A stretch of DNA of 64,000 bases from Planctomycetota bacterium (GTDB lineage Bacteria; Planctomycetota; UBA1135; GCA-002686595), in the NCBI GenBank assembly GCA_009691855.1, contig SIAI01000014.1, forward strand, positions 1 through 64,000, in the 5' to 3' direction. Shown one piece after another: positions 1 to 10,822 of this stretch; the first letter of the stretch is position 1, and the number at the start of each line of letters is the position of its first letter. The position numbers and the translations under genes are program-made. The notes under the pieces were generated by a model. The model worked only from the letters and a program-made list of their open reading frames with translations. It had not been told where the DNA came from and searched no databases.

Positions 1-2204
1 CTCCATACCGTGCCCTCGGTCGGGCCGTACTCGTTGTAGAGCCTCGTGCTCGGCAGCAGCGCGGCGTGACGGCGCACGAGCTCGGGCGTGCAGCTCTCGC
101 CGGCCACGATCACGGTCTTGAGCGAGTCGAGCTCGCCGGCCTTGGCTTGTTCCAGCATCAGCGACCACAGCGAGGGCAAGCACAAGAGGTGCGTGGGCCG
201 CTCGCGCGCGATCAGCCCGGGCAGGAGCGTCAGATCCTTCTCGAAGCCCTCGGGCGGCAGCACCAGCGTCCCGCCCTGCGTCAGCGTCCAGAAGATGCCG
301 GCCACCGAGCTGTCGAAGGCGAAGGACGAGAGCAGCAGGTAGCGCTCGACGCGTTCGGCGTAGTAGGCGGCGCGCGCGCGGGTCGAATAGGCGAGGTTTG
401 CGTGGGTGATCGGCACGCCCTTGGGCTTGCCGGTCGAACCGGAGGTGTAGATGACGTAGGCGAGGTCGGCGGAGGTGCCGCGCACCGGAGGCGCCGAGGG
501 CGCGCTCGGGCGCGGCGCGTGTGCGAAGACGATGGGGCCGCGGAAACCGCTCAGGGCCGCGGCGCTCTTCTGCGAGCCGACCACGGCGCTCGCGCGCGAG
601 TCGGCCAGCATCGCCAGCACGCGCTCGCGCGGGTAGTTCGGCGGCAGCGGCACGTAGGCCGCGCCGGCGCGCAGCACGCCCAGCAGCGCCACCACGAGCT
701 CGAGCGAACGCTCGAGGTGCACGCCCACGAAGGCCCCCGGACCGACGCCCAGCGCCACCAGCTCGGCCGCCATGGCACCCGAGCGTTGTTCCAGCTCCAG
801 ATAGCTCAGCGTGCCGTCCGCGGCGCGGACCGCGCAGGCCGTCGGCCGGGCGCGGGCCGTCTCCAGGATCCACTCGTCCAGGCGCCGCGGCTCGTGGACG
901 AGCTCCGCCCCGCGCGTGCAAGCCAAGAGGCGCGTGCGTTGCGCCTCGCTCACCGCCGACAGGCTCGCGAGCGGCGCGTCGGGATGGGCCAACGCGTTCT
1001 CCAGCAGCCCGAGATACCCGTCCAGCAGCGCCGCCGCCTCGGCCGCATCCAGGCAGCGCGGGTCGTGCGCCAGGCGCAGCTCGCAGCCGCGCGCGCTCTC
1101 CTCGACGCGCAGGAGCGCGGTGCTCGGCTCGCCGAAGCCGTCGCGGCGCAGCAGCTCGAGCTCCAGCGCGCCGAGCGCGTAGTTCTCCTCGCGCGGCAGG
1201 TGCTGGAAGGCGTAGCGGAAGGCGAAGCCCGCCTCGGGCTGGAAGAACTCGTGCCATTCCGTGCCGCGCGCGAGTTGCTCGTCGCTGCGGCGCGCCAGCT
1301 GCGCCAGGCTGGTGCGCTCGTCCAGCTTCACCGCGATCGGCAGCGCGCGCTCGAAGCTGCCCAGCGCGCGGTCGAGGCCCTGGAACGCGCGCCCGGCCGA
1401 ACTCACGCCCAGCACGAGCTCCTCGCGCTCGGCGAGCCGCGCGAGCCAGGCTTGCCAGGCGGCGCACAGCAGCGCCTCGCGCGGCAAGTGCTTGGCGCTC
1501 GCCACGCTTGCCAGGGAGTCTTCCAGCGCCGGCGCGAGTTCACGCGTCGCCTCGTGGAGCTCGAACGGTCGCGCGCCGTGCTCGGATTCGAGCGCGGTGC
1601 GCAGCTCGGCGGCCGCGCGCAGGTCGAGCGCGGCCCAGGTCGTACGGCCCGCGGGCGCGTCCTCGCTCTCCAGCACGTCGTTCAGCCACTGCGCCAGGTC
1701 GGCGACCTGCGCCGGGTCCTCGGCGCGCTGACCGGCGAGTTCCTGCACGAGCTCGCGCGCCACGCTCCACAGGCCGCGCCAGTCGGCGGCCAGGATCGAC
1801 TGCGCCAGGATCAGCACGTGCTCATCGGTGGCGGTGCGCGCCAGGGCCACGCGCAGGACTGCGGCGCCGTCCAGCGGGTAGCTCGCGCGCAGGCCGCGCT
1901 CCAGGCGGCGGCACTCGCGTTCGCGCTCGACCAGGCTCAGCGCGCTCCAGTCGTAGAACTCGAGGCTAGCGTCGCCCTGGCCCTCGACCGTCATCTCGGG
2001 CGCGGCTCCGGCGGCGGCGCACACGAAGCGCGTGCGCAGGATCTCGTGGCGCGCCACCAGGGCCGCCAGCGCAGCGCGCAGGCGTTGCGCGTCGAGCGCG
2101 CCGTGCACGCTCAGGGTCAGCGAGCTCGCCCACGGGAAGCGCGGCTCGGCCTGGATGCGGTGCCAGTGCGCGAGCTGCAGCGGCGAGAGTCGATAGCCGC
2201 TCAT
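1..2204 (-). CDS. Nonribosomal peptide synthetase, degenerate C domain plus A domain (3' end outside window)
   Basis: An NRPS module read leftwards from the ATG at 2204 and cut by the window edge inside the adenylation domain. Residues 1-430 have a condensation-domain fold, but where active C domains carry HHxxxDG (residues 135-141) this one reads QSILAAD, so both histidines and the aspartate are lost. The A domain follows, with the phosphate loop YVIYTSGSTGKPKG and the A5 motif YNEYGPTEGTVW at the very edge. By GrsA alignment I read specificity residues D235 S236 A239 C278 I299 A301 E322 V330 W331; I do not recognise the substrate. The start overlaps the stop of the upstream condensation gene by 4 bp (ATGA), so the two are translationally coupled. 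The carrier domain and any thioesterase must lie outside the window. Confidence 0.93.
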   Translation of the reverse strand, partial: MSGYRLSPLQLAHWHRIQAEPRFPWASSLTLSVHGALDAQRLRAALAALVARHEILRTRFVCAAAGAAPEMTVEGQGDASLEFYDWSALSLVERERECRRLERGLRASYPLDGAAVLRVALARTATDEHVLILAQSILAADWRGLWSVARELVQELAGQRAEDPAQVADLAQWLNDVLESEDAPAGRTTWAALDLRAAAELRTALESEHGARPFELHEATRELAPALEDSLASVASAKHLPREALLCAAWQAWLARLAEREELVLGVSSAGRAFQGLDRALGSFERALPIAVKLDERTSLAQLARRSDEQLARGTEWHEFFQPEAGFAFRYAFQHLPREENYALGALELELLRRDGFGEPSTALLRVEESARGCELRLAHDPRCLDAAEAAALLDGYLGLLENALAHPDAPLASLSAVSEAQRTRLLACTRGAELVHEPRRLDEWILETARARPTACAVRAADGTLSYLELEQRSGAMAAELVALGVGPGAFVGVHLERSLELVVALLGVLRAGAAYVPLPPNYPRERVLAMLADSRASAVVGSQKSAAALSGFRGPIVFAHAPRPSAPSAPPVRGTSADLAYVIYTSGSTGKPKGVPITHANLAYSTRARAAYYAERVERYLLLSSFAFDSSVAGIFWTLTQGGTLVLPPEGFEKDLTLLPGLIARERPTHLLCLPSLWSLMLEQAKAGELDSLKTVIVAGESCTPELVRRHAALLPSTRLYNEYGPTEGTVW

Positions 2205-3652
2205 GCGCCGCCTCCGGCCGCGCGCCGTAGGCGCGTCGGGAAGGAGAGCAGGTTGCGACGCGGCGTGCGCGTGGTGCAGCGCTCGACGAGTTGCGCCAGG
2301 CGCGTGGCGGGCGCGGTCACGGCCGTGGCCAGCAGGCGTTGATAGTCGGCGGCCAGCGTGGCGGCGCTCTCGGCGCTGAACACGCCCTCGTCGTACTCCA
2401 GGAAGCCGTGCAGGCGCTCGGCGCTCTCGTGTAGCACCAGCGCGAGCTCGAAGCGCGCCACGCCCGGATCGACGAACTCCCACGTCGCACGGGTACCCGC
2501 GAAGGCCGAGGCACGGATGGCGTCGCGCATGTGCGCGAAGAAGGTCTGCAGCAGCGGCGCTGCACCCGGCGAGGTGCCTAGCGCGCGCACGACGCGGTCG
2601 AAGGGCACGCCGCCGTGCTCCTGGGCCGCCAGCGCGGACGCGCGTACGCGCTGCACGAGGTCGGCGAAGCTCGGATCGCCGCCGAGGTCGCAGCGCAGCG
2701 CCAGGCTCTGCACGAAGAAGCCGATCAGCGGCTCGAGCGCGCGCTGCTGGCGTAGCGAGCTGGCGATGCCGGTGCACAGGTCCGTCTGCCGACCGGCGGC
2801 GGAGAGCAGCGCCAGCCAGGCGGCCAGCAGCACCTGGTTCGGGGTCGCGTGCGCCTCGCGCGCGAAACGCGCCAGGCCCGTGCGCGTGTGGGCCTCGAGC
2901 TCGAGCGCCACGAATCCGCCCTGCTGGCTGGTGGAACCGCGAACCTCGTTCCAGCGGCACGCCTCGCGTTCGCCGCCCAGCGTCGCGCGCCAGTAGGCGA
3001 GCTCGCCCTCGGCGCGTGCCTCCTGGAACGAGGCGCGCTCCCAGGCCGCGTAGTCGCCGAACTGCAGCACCAGCGGCGCGAGTGCCGCCGGGCCTCCGTC
3101 GTAGGCGCGCGTGAGTTCGTCGAAGAACAGGCCCAGCGAGGCGCCATCGGAGACGATGTGGTGCATCGCCAGCACCAGCCAGGCGAGCTCAGGCCCGCGC
3201 CGTGCGAGCAGCACGCGCCACAGCGGAGCACGCTCGAGCTCGAAGGGCCGGCGCGCCTCGGCCGCCGCGTGCGCGCGGGCCTCGGCTTCATCGACGACGT
3301 CCAGCACCTCGAGCGGCGGCGCCACGGAGTGCTGGATGCGCTGCTCGGCGCCCTGGCCGGTGAGCGCGAACGAGGTACGCAGGATCTGGTGCCGCTGCTG
3401 CACGAGCGCCAGCGCCGCGCGCAGGCGCTCGACGTCGAGCGCACCCTCGATGCGCACCAGCACGGCGTCGTTGTAGAGCGCCGTGCCGGGCTGGTAGAGC
3501 TCCAGGAAGAACAGCCGTTCCTGCGCGAACGACAGCGGCGCGCGCGCGGCATCGGCGCGGCGCGGGATCGCCCCGGCGTGCGGCTGCGCGACACCCTTGG
3601 CGGCCAGGGTGGCGCGCAACAGCGCCAGGCGTTCGCTGGTGAGCGGGCTCAT
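2201..3652 (-). CDS. Free-standing NRPS condensation domain protein
   Basis: A 483-residue protein consisting of one condensation domain and nothing else. Residues 164-170 are HHIVSDG, the intact HHxxxDG motif that catalyses peptide-bond formation between carrier-bound acyl chains. The N-terminal LSFAQERLFFLE matches the C1 core motif. It lies between an SHMT-like gene (14 bp upstream) and an NRPS whose own C domain is degenerate, and it overlaps the latter by 4 bp. A protein acting in trans for that defective domain is a natural inference. The ATG at 3652 is chosen because it opens the conserved region after a short linker and leaves a small intergenic gap. Roles such as starter acylation or esterification are also possible. 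Confidence 0.9.
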   Translation of the reverse strand: MSPLTSERLALLRATLAAKGVAQPHAGAIPRRADAARAPLSFAQERLFFLELYQPGTALYNDAVLVRIEGALDVERLRAALALVQQRHQILRTSFALTGQGAEQRIQHSVAPPLEVLDVVDEAEARAHAAAEARRPFELERAPLWRVLLARRGPELAWLVLAMHHIVSDGASLGLFFDELTRAYDGGPAALAPLVLQFGDYAAWERASFQEARAEGELAYWRATLGGEREACRWNEVRGSTSQQGGFVALELEAHTRTGLARFAREAHATPNQVLLAAWLALLSAAGRQTDLCTGIASSLRQQRALEPLIGFFVQSLALRCDLGGDPSFADLVQRVRASALAAQEHGGVPFDRVVRALGTSPGAAPLLQTFFAHMRDAIRASAFAGTRATWEFVDPGVARFELALVLHESAERLHGFLEYDEGVFSAESAATLAADYQRLLATAVTAPATRLAQLVERCTTRTPRRNLLSFPTRLRRAAGGGA

Positions 3653-3666
3653 GGACGCCGTCGCTC

Positions 3667-5043
3667 TCAGGCGGCGCGCGTCGCGAGCTGCGGCGCGGGA
3701 TAGGTGCGGATCGGGCGGCGCTGGCACAGCTCGAGGACCTTGCCCTCGATGCGCGCGCGCAGCTTGGAGTCGAGGTTGTACTCGCGCTCGTTGAGCTGCT
3801 GCACGCCGGCCAGGACCTCGTCGATGAGCTCGACGCATTCGACCATGTCCCCCGGCTCCATCTGGCGGATGGCCAGACCGTTCGTGCCCAGGCGGATGCC
3901 GCTGGTGACGGTGGGCGGGTTGACGTCGTAGGGGATGCGGTTCTTGTTGACCACCAGGCCGCACTCCTCGAGCGCCTTCTCGGCGTTGACGCCGGTGATG
4001 CCGCGCTTGAAGACGTCCACGACCACGATGTGGTTGTCCGTGCCGCCGGTGATCACGCGGTGGCCCTTCTTCATGAAGGCTGCGGCGAGCGCGTTGGAGA
4101 GCGCGACGATGCGCATGGCCACCTTCTGGAACTCGGGGCTGACCACGTAGGCGAAGCCACGCGCCTTGGCCGCGATCGCGCTCTGATTGGGCGCGCCCTG
4201 GAAGAACGGGAAGACCTTCTTCTGCACCAGCTCCGCAAGCGTGCGCTTGCCGTCCGGCCCGGTCTTCTGGAAGTCCTTGCCGATCAGGATCAGGCCGCCG
4301 CGCCCGCCGTAGAGCTGCTTGTGGGTGCAGGTGGTGGTGAAGTGCGCGTGGTCCACCGGCGAGGGGTGCAGCCCGGCCACGACCAGCCCGGCGATGTGCG
4401 TGATGTCCGCCAGGAGGTAGGCCCCGACTGCATCGGCGATGGCGCGGAAGCGCGCCCAGTCGATCTGCCGCGGGTAGGCCGTCGTGCCGCACACGATCAG
4501 CTTGGGGCGGTGCTCTTTGGCCAGGCGTTCGGCCTGCTCGTAGTCGATGCGCTCGTCGCGCGTCAGGCCGTAGCCGACGGCCTTGAACACCTGGCCCGAG
4601 ATCGAGGCCTTCGAGCCGTGCGTCAGGTGCCCGCCGAAGTCGAGCTCGAGCCCCAGCAACGTGTCGCCCGGTTCCAGCACCGAGAACATCACGATCTCGT
4701 TGGCCGAGGTGGCCGACATCGGCTGCACGTTGGCGTAGCACGCGCCGAAGGCGGCCTTGGCGCGGTCGATGGCCAGCTGCTCGATCTCGTCGATCCAGCG
4801 GCAGCCGGCGTGGAAGCGCGCCTTGGGGTAGCCCTCGGCGGTGACGTTCATGGTCGGCATGGCCTCGCACACCAGCGCCGAGGGATCGGCGATGCTCGAG
4901 GAGGCCACCATGGTGAGCACGTTCGCCTGGCGCAGGTACTCCTTCTGCAGCAGGTCGTAGAGCTCGGGGTCGTCGCGCCGCAGGCGTTCGATGCCGTTGG
5001 CCAGGAAGCGCGAGAGATCGTCGTCGGAGCGGATGGCGTGCAT
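3667..5043 (-). CDS. Serine hydroxymethyltransferase-like PLP enzyme inside the NRPS operon
   Basis: A 458-residue fold-type I PLP enzyme, colinear with E. coli GlyA. Conserved: PLP lysine in THKQLYGGRGG (K242), GGHLTHG (H139, the ring-stacking histidine), DITH (D213/H216), carboxylate-binding R384 in VTSGIRLGT, and the glutamate of AEGYP (E70, GlyA E57). Changed: GlyA Tyr55 is Thr68, Tyr65 is His78, and IASEN reads VASSS. The two tyrosines contribute to PLP/folate chemistry in GlyA, so ordinary folate-dependent serine-glycine exchange is doubtful. SHMT homologues in natural-product loci include the L-threonine transaldolases (ObiH, LipK), which make beta-hydroxy amino acids; that is the leading inference. 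The gene lies 7 bp after the NRPS stop and 14 bp before the C protein, clearly in one operon. A housekeeping GlyA cannot be excluded. Confidence 0.88.
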   Translation of the reverse strand: MHAIRSDDDLSRFLANGIERLRRDDPELYDLLQKEYLRQANVLTMVASSSIADPSALVCEAMPTMNVTAEGYPKARFHAGCRWIDEIEQLAIDRAKAAFGACYANVQPMSATSANEIVMFSVLEPGDTLLGLELDFGGHLTHGSKASISGQVFKAVGYGLTRDERIDYEQAERLAKEHRPKLIVCGTTAYPRQIDWARFRAIADAVGAYLLADITHIAGLVVAGLHPSPVDHAHFTTTCTHKQLYGGRGGLILIGKDFQKTGPDGKRTLAELVQKKVFPFFQGAPNQSAIAAKARGFAYVVSPEFQKVAMRIVALSNALAAAFMKKGHRVITGGTDNHIVVVDVFKRGITGVNAEKALEECGLVVNKNRIPYDVNPPTVTSGIRLGTNGLAIRQMEPGDMVECVELIDEVLAGVQQLNEREYNLDSKLRARIEGKVLELCQRRPIRTYPAPQLATRAA

Positions 5044-5050
5044 GGTGGGG

Positions 5051-7687
<2,637 letters not shown>

Positions 7688-7757
7688 GGGAAGGTCTGCG
7701 AGGGCATCAACCGCGCGTGGCGCGGCGGACGATGACGGCTACGAAAGCGACCCCACC
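7688..7757. promoter_or_regulatory. Divergent promoter region between NRPS operon and PPTase gene
   Basis: This 70-bp gap is the only space between the start of the NRPS operon (minus strand) and the PPTase start codon (plus strand), so promoters for both must lie here or extend into the coding sequences. I see no clear -35/-10 pair or operator palindrome. If the PPTase begins at the upstream in-frame ATG (7686) rather than the GTG, the gap disappears. Confidence 0.35.
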
Positions 7758-8492
7758 GTGAGCAATCCCCGACCCCCGACGAGCCGGTTGCGCCTGGAAG
7801 CGGGCGAGGTTCATCTCTGGTGGGGCGAGCTGGGGAGAGTCGGAATCCTGGACGGGTCTCGCCGCTGGCTATCGGACGACGAGCGCGCGCGAAGTGAGCG
7901 TTTCCGCAGGGAGCGCGACGCGCACGCTTTCCTCCAGCGGCGGCTGTTCTTGCGCTCGGTGCTGAGCGCGTACGCCGGCCGAGCTGCGCATGAATTGATC
8001 TTCGAGCGCGGAGCGCTGGGCAAGCCCCGCCTCTGCAACGGAGGCGAGCTGTGCTTCAGCCTCTCACGCTCAGGTGAACGCGTGCTGCTAGGCGTGGCGC
8101 GCGGCGCCGAGCTGGGCGTGGACGTCGAGCGCCGCGAGCCGCGCCTCGAGGACCCGGAAGAGCTTTCGCGCCTCGCGCGCAGGGTGCTGACGGCCGCCGA
8201 GTCCGCCGCGCTCGAGCGCACGCCGGCGGCGCAGCGCGTGAGCGCGTTCCTGCGCGCCTGGACGCGCAAGGAGGCCTGGCTCAAGGCGCTCGGCCTGGGG
8301 CTCTCGCGCGAACCGGACACCGTCGAGGCCGGCCTCGCGCCGCGCGAGGCGCTGGTGCCGAGCGTGCTCGCCGACCCGGCCTTCGCACGCGGCGCGCTGG
8401 GCTTCGACCTCGTCGCGCCGTCCGGCTACGCGGCCAGCGCGGTGGTCGAGGGCGCGCGCGTGCGCGCAAGGGTGTGCCGGGCGCCGGCGTGA
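7758..8492 (+). CDS. Sfp-type 4'-phosphopantetheinyl transferase
   Basis: A 244-residue enzyme that moves phosphopantetheine from CoA onto the conserved serine of carrier domains. It shows the two family signatures: GVDVE (magnesium-binding acidic residues, mid-protein) and a WTRKEAWLKALGLG version of WxxKEAxxK. Length and arrangement fit the Sfp/EntD class rather than AcpS. It starts back-to-back with the NRPS operon, the usual place for a dedicated activating enzyme. The GTG at 7758 is preferred because an alternative in-frame ATG at 7686 would overlap the divergent start codon; neither has a strong ribosome-binding site. The gene ends 48 bp before a perfect terminator-like hairpin. Confidence 0.92.
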   Translation: MSNPRPPTSRLRLEAGEVHLWWGELGRVGILDGSRRWLSDDERARSERFRRERDAHAFLQRRLFLRSVLSAYAGRAAHELIFERGALGKPRLCNGGELCFSLSRSGERVLLGVARGAELGVDVERREPRLEDPEELSRLARRVLTAAESAALERTPAAQRVSAFLRAWTRKEAWLKALGLGLSREPDTVEAGLAPREALVPSVLADPAFARGALGFDLVAPSGYAASAVVEGARVRARVCRAPA

Positions 8493-8540
8493 TCTGCACG
8501 GGGCCGCGAGGACTCGCGCCTCAAGGACTTCGAGCCCGCT

Positions 8541-8573
8541 CACGAGGCCGCGCCTGAACGGCGCGGCCTCGTG
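8541..8573. terminator. Perfect 14-bp stem hairpin after the PPTase gene
   Basis: CACGAGGCCGCGCC at 8541-8554 and its exact reverse complement at 8560-8573 are separated by the 5-base loop TGAAC. It sits 48 bp past the PPTase stop and could end that transcript and, read the other way, transcripts from the acyltransferase gene. There is no T-run, so it is a strong hairpin rather than a textbook intrinsic terminator. Confidence 0.7.
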
Positions 8574-8581
8574 CGCAGGCT

Positions 8582-8635
8582 CTCAGCGCGGGCTGCAGCC
8601 CGCAACCCAATGAGACCTCATGCGCCCGCGCTGAG
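8582..8635. repeat. 12-bp inverted repeat enclosing a GC-rich palindrome
   Basis: CTCAGCGCGGGC (8582-8593) is exactly repeated in inverse at 8624-8635, with the small palindrome GGGCTGCAGCCC inside. A further G/C-run hairpin (GGGGGAGG against CCTCCCCC) follows at about 8647-8667. This resembles the palindrome-rich intergenic elements at 28672-29137 and may be a degenerate interspersed repeat. It is not coding. Confidence 0.45.
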
Positions 8636-8749
8636 TTCTTGTTGGCGGGGGAGGCAGACCCTCCCCCACGACTCCTCCTCCAGGCCAGGCGCGACACGCG
8701 GCCTCCCCCTCCTCGCCGCTTGATGCGCGGCGCGGCGCCGGCGGCGCCG

Positions 8750-8806
8750 GAGCTACTACTCCCGAGAATCCGCGCGCGGAGCGCGGACTCTCGAACCTAG
8801 TAGCTC
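8750..8806. terminator. Long hairpin overlapping the acyltransferase stop codon
   Basis: GAGCTACTA (8750-8758) pairs with TAGTAGCTC (8798-8806), and inside it a 13-bp arm at 8763-8775 pairs with 8781-8793 with one mismatch. The right arm ends in the stop codon of the minus-strand acyltransferase gene. It probably works as a bidirectional transcription stop between that gene and the PPTase. Confidence 0.55.
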
Positions 8807-9488
8807 AGGCTGCCTTCTTCACCACCGAGTCGCGCACGTTCACGCTGGTCATGCGCTCGCATTCCTCCAGCGTGCGCAGCACCTTGCCCGGGATGCCGCC
8901 GACCAGCGAGAAGGGCGGCACGTCGCGCGTGACGACGGCGTTGGCGGCGATGATGCTGTCGTGGCCGATCGTGATCGGTCCGAGGATGCACGCGCCCGCG
9001 CCGATCAGCACGCGCTCCTCGATGATCGGCAAACTGGAGAGCGGCGCGCCGTGGTGCGCCAGGCCCAGCGTGACGTTGTGGCGGATCTGCACGTCGTCGC
9101 CGATGTACAGCGCGCCCAGCACGCACCCGCCGCTGTGCCAGATGCGCACGCGCCGACCGACCTTGACGATGTAGGGCAGCTCGATGCGCGCCAGCCACAG
9201 CGTGCACAGGTACAGGAACTCGTAGACGTAGCGCAGCGGCGCGCGCAGCAGCTTGGGCAGGCCCATGCGCCAGTTGCCAAAGCGATTGACGGCCACGGCC
9301 ACGAATCCATGCACGAACAGGCTCTCGTGCGTGCGCAAGTCCTCGCGCAGCAGGGCGAGCAGCGACAGTCCCGGCGGATTCTGGTCGCGGTCGCCGCGCA
9401 TGCTGTAGCCCAGACGCTCGCCGCGGGCGAGGTCGAGCGTCGGTGGGGCGACGGAGGGCGTGCTCGGGCGAGGATCCTGCGCTTCCAT
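8805..9488 (-). CDS. Serine O-acetyltransferase-like hexapeptide-repeat acyltransferase
   Basis: A 227-residue protein whose second half (about 120-210) carries left-handed beta-helix hexapeptide repeats (LYIGDDVQIRHNV, VLIGAGACILG, ITIGHDSIIAANAVV), ending in the PPFSLVGGIPGKVL typical of CysE/colanic-acid acetyltransferases. Such enzymes move acetyl groups from acetyl-CoA to a hydroxyl on serine or sugars. The N-terminal part is shorter than in true CysE. It lies back-to-back with an SGNH-MBOAT pair that acylates surface polymers, so a role in making or acetylating a polysaccharide is more likely than cysteine synthesis. Eighty-six bases separate the divergent starts. Confidence 0.85.
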   Translation of the reverse strand: MEAQDPRPSTPSVAPPTLDLARGERLGYSMRGDRDQNPPGLSLLALLREDLRTHESLFVHGFVAVAVNRFGNWRMGLPKLLRAPLRYVYEFLYLCTLWLARIELPYIVKVGRRVRIWHSGGCVLGALYIGDDVQIRHNVTLGLAHHGAPLSSLPIIEERVLIGAGACILGPITIGHDSIIAANAVVTRDVPPFSLVGGIPGKVLRTLEECERMTSVNVRDSVVKKAA

Positions 9489-9574
9489 GGAGTCGGCGGA
9501 GAGGAACAGCTGCGGCGCTTACATCGGAAGGGGCGTGCTGCCGATCCAGTCTTTCCGACGTTTCAGCGCATCCG

Positions 9575-10822
9575 ATGCACGAGCCTGCGCCCCCCACAGA
9601 CACGCCCGTCCCCAAGGTCTATCGACCCAACGCCCTCGGCGCCCTGGCGCGGGTGGGGGTCGGACTCACGGCCTTCGTGCTCGTGTGTCTGGGGCTGCGT
9701 GCCGTGGCGGCGCCCGCCGGCGGCAGCTCGATCGGGGGCAAGCTCGAGTACTGGCGCGACCACGCCGGCGAGTACGACAGCGTGTTCCTGGGCTCGAGCC
9801 ATGTGTTGCGCGCCTTCGTGCCGGCGGAATTCGATCGCGCCACGGCCGATCTTGGCGCAGGCACCAAGAGCTTCAACTTCGGCGTGCAGGCGATCCACCT
9901 GCTCGAGCAGCGCTACCTGCTCGGGCAGATCCTCGACCAGGGGCGCGCACTGAAGCGCGTGTTGTTCGAGTACCAATGGCTGACGCCGCAGATCGCGCCG
10001 GAGAACGCCTTCAATCCGCGCACGGTGTACTGGCACGACGCACCGACGACTGTGCTGGCCGTCGAGCGCGCGCTGCACTGGGGTGCGGAACTCGGCGACG
10101 AGCTACACCACCTGCAGGACCCGGCCAGGCGCCACTCGATCTTCGACGTGCTGCAGCGCGGGCTCCCGCCCGGGCAACTGGCGGCCGAGGAGCACGTCGA
10201 GCACTTCCTGACCGAACGGCTGATGATCGGGCGCGGCAAGGACGTGCTGAAGGGCCTGCTCAGCCGCGAGCACGGCCAGTCGGGCCGCTACCGCACGAAC
10301 CACGGCTACGTCTCGCTGGAGGAGGACGCCAGCGTGCTCGTGGCCCAGGGCGAGGCGCGCAACTCCTACAGCGTGCGCCGCGAGCGCTTCCTGGCGAACC
10401 AGGCGGACTACCACGCGGCGGTGGACACGCTCGACGCCGCGCCGCAGGCCTTCGGTGACGCGGAGTGGGTCGACGGCGAGCTCACGCGCGTGGACGACTT
10501 CGAACTGCTGGCCTCGATCGCGCACGAGGTGCAGGCGCGCGGCGTGGAGTTCGTGCTCGTGATCCTGCCCTCGCAGAGCTGCAACCGGCCCTTCGAGGAG
10601 CGCTTGGCGGCCGAGCTGGGCGCGCTGGTGCTGCGTTACAACGTGCCCGAGCTCACGCCCGAGCTGTACAACGCGGACCTGCGCTACGACTCGGGCCACC
10701 TCTCGGCCGAAGGCGCGCTGTACTTCTCGCGCCTGCTGGCGCGCGACTACGCCCGGCAAGGCGGGCGCGCCGTGCAGGTCGAGCGCCCCTCCGGGCGTCC
10801 GCTGGAGGAGGCCGCGCAGTGA
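9575..10822 (+). CDS. SGNH-like membrane-anchored protein, partner of MBOAT
   Basis: A 415-residue protein with one N-terminal membrane segment (about 20-40) and an exported domain. It shows SGNH-hydrolase landmarks: the first block as SVFLGSSHVLRAF (candidate nucleophile serine) and near the end YDSGHLSAEGALYF, which supplies the Asp-x-x-His pair. The family includes AlgJ/AlgX and PatB proteins that take acyl groups delivered through an MBOAT channel and place them on surface polysaccharides. Its stop overlaps the start of the MBOAT gene by 4 bp (GTGA), so the two are co-translated. The ATG at 9575 gives a short cytoplasmic tail before the membrane segment. Confidence 0.8.
   Translation: MHEPAPPTDTPVPKVYRPNALGALARVGVGLTAFVLVCLGLRAVAAPAGGSSIGGKLEYWRDHAGEYDSVFLGSSHVLRAFVPAEFDRATADLGAGTKSFNFGVQAIHLLEQRYLLGQILDQGRALKRVLFEYQWLTPQIAPENAFNPRTVYWHDAPTTVLAVERALHWGAELGDELHHLQDPARRHSIFDVLQRGLPPGQLAAEEHVEHFLTERLMIGRGKDVLKGLLSREHGQSGRYRTNHGYVSLEEDASVLVAQGEARNSYSVRRERFLANQADYHAAVDTLDAAPQAFGDAEWVDGELTRVDDFELLASIAHEVQARGVEFVLVILPSQSCNRPFEERLAAELGALVLRYNVPELTPELYNADLRYDSGHLSAEGALYFSRLLARDYARQGGRAVQVERPSGRPLEEAAQ

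Noticed and set aside
66-2342. Very long plus-strand open frames lying over the NRPS genes
   Set aside because: They are antisense to a minus-strand NRPS with clear motifs; long stop-free frames arise from high G+C, and their translations are low-complexity Arg/Ala/Gln.
10103-10759. Minus-strand open frame over the SGNH gene
   Set aside because: No protein-like composition, and the plus-strand frame has a membrane segment and SGNH motifs.
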